A DNA stretch of 15,162 nt from Rhodoplanes sp049284695 (GTDB lineage Bacteria > Pseudomonadota > Alphaproteobacteria > Rhizobiales > Xanthobacteraceae). The stretch covers positions 1 to 15,162 of the forward strand of contig JBAPYK010000044.1 in assembly GCA_049284695.1 (NCBI GenBank). The letters are read 5' to 3'. Shown here in pieces: positions 14,981 through 15,162 of the stretch (the stretch's first letter is position 1; each line of letters begins with the position of its first letter). Below the pieces are notes generated by a model, which worked only from the letters and a program-made list of their open reading frames with translations, did not search any database and was not told the origin of the DNA. Both the position numbers and the translations under genes were made by a program.

Positions 14981-15162
14981 TCACGCTGTGCGGCCCCGTA
15001 GCGCGCGGACGATCCAGATCAGCAAACACGCGCCAATGAACCCAGCAATCAGGTAGCCGATCCATCCGCCTAGGGCGATTCCAAAGAAGCTGAAAATGGC
15101 GCTGGCAATCGCCGCTCCGACGATGCCGAGCACGATATTCATCAGCAATCCCATATCACTCT
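14981..15162 (-). CDS. GlsB/YeaQ/YmgE-family stress membrane protein, C-terminal part
   Basis: The minus-strand frame enters from beyond the right edge and ends at a TGA (14981-14983). About 60 residues are visible: SDMGLLMNIVLGIVGAAIAS, a linker FFGIALGGWIGY, then LIAGFIGACLLIWIVRALRG. LLMNIVLGIVGA is the signature of the transglycosylase-associated (GlsB/YeaQ/YmgE) family of small membrane proteins of about 80-90 residues induced by stress. The missing N-terminal span lies outside the window. Unusually, the glycine-rich middle GxGGG is reduced to ALGG. It appears intact and has no neighbour on its strand within the window. Confidence 0.85.
   Translation of the reverse strand, partial: SDMGLLMNIVLGIVGAAIASAIFSFFGIALGGWIGYLIAGFIGACLLIWIVRALRGRTA

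Overview
The window (15,162 bp, GC-rich) reads as an accessory or stress-related region of an alphaproteobacterium, probably Hyphomicrobiales (Bradyrhizobium/Rhodopseudomonas-like). This placement is an inference from protein style and gene content, not a database result.

Layout. Positions 1-312 hold no gene I can support. Positions 313-7144 are a leftward block. In transcription order it contains a DUF3141 protein (a PHA-synthase-like alpha/beta-hydrolase with a Cys nucleophile), a phosphate acetyl/butyryltransferase, an acetate kinase, a FabI-type enoyl-ACP reductase, a DUF4239 membrane protein and a small polytopic membrane protein. Spacing among the first four genes is 33, 5 and 23 bp, so they are very likely one operon. 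Together they suggest acyl-CoA to acyl-phosphate to acid conversion with ATP gain, linked to an enoyl reductase and an acyl-transfer or acyl-hydrolysis enzyme. A degenerate FNR/FixK-like box lies upstream, which would fit an oxygen-limitation role.

Positions 7366-8225 are a scar zone: a frameshifted conserved hypothetical gene fused to the C-terminal end of an IS3-type transposase, then a 152-bp element with near-perfect terminal inverted repeats and TA ends. That element looks like an IS630/mariner-type MITE.

Positions 8280-13256 are a rightward three-gene operon with translationally tight junctions: a periplasmic adaptor (YhiI type), an RbbA-type fused double-ATPase/ABC-2 permease, and a YhhJ-type ABC-2 permease. 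It is a complete HlyD-ABC exporter.

Positions 13257-14980 are a graveyard of gene fragments: a possible PPK2 N-terminal stub, a possible small membrane protein remnant, a 23-bp-period tandem repeat, an AI-2E/PerM transporter pseudogene, a fragment of an ATP-dependent DNA ligase (LigD-like, motif IV region) and the 5' part of a group II intron without its reverse transcriptase. The right edge carries the C-terminal part of a GlsB/YeaQ/YmgE stress membrane protein on the minus strand, running out of the window.

No rRNA, tRNA or CRISPR array was seen. The best candidate for a little-described system is the DUF3141-Pta-AckA-FabI operon. The best structural finds are the MITE in front of the exporter operon and the composite fragment region at 13.26-14.85 kb.
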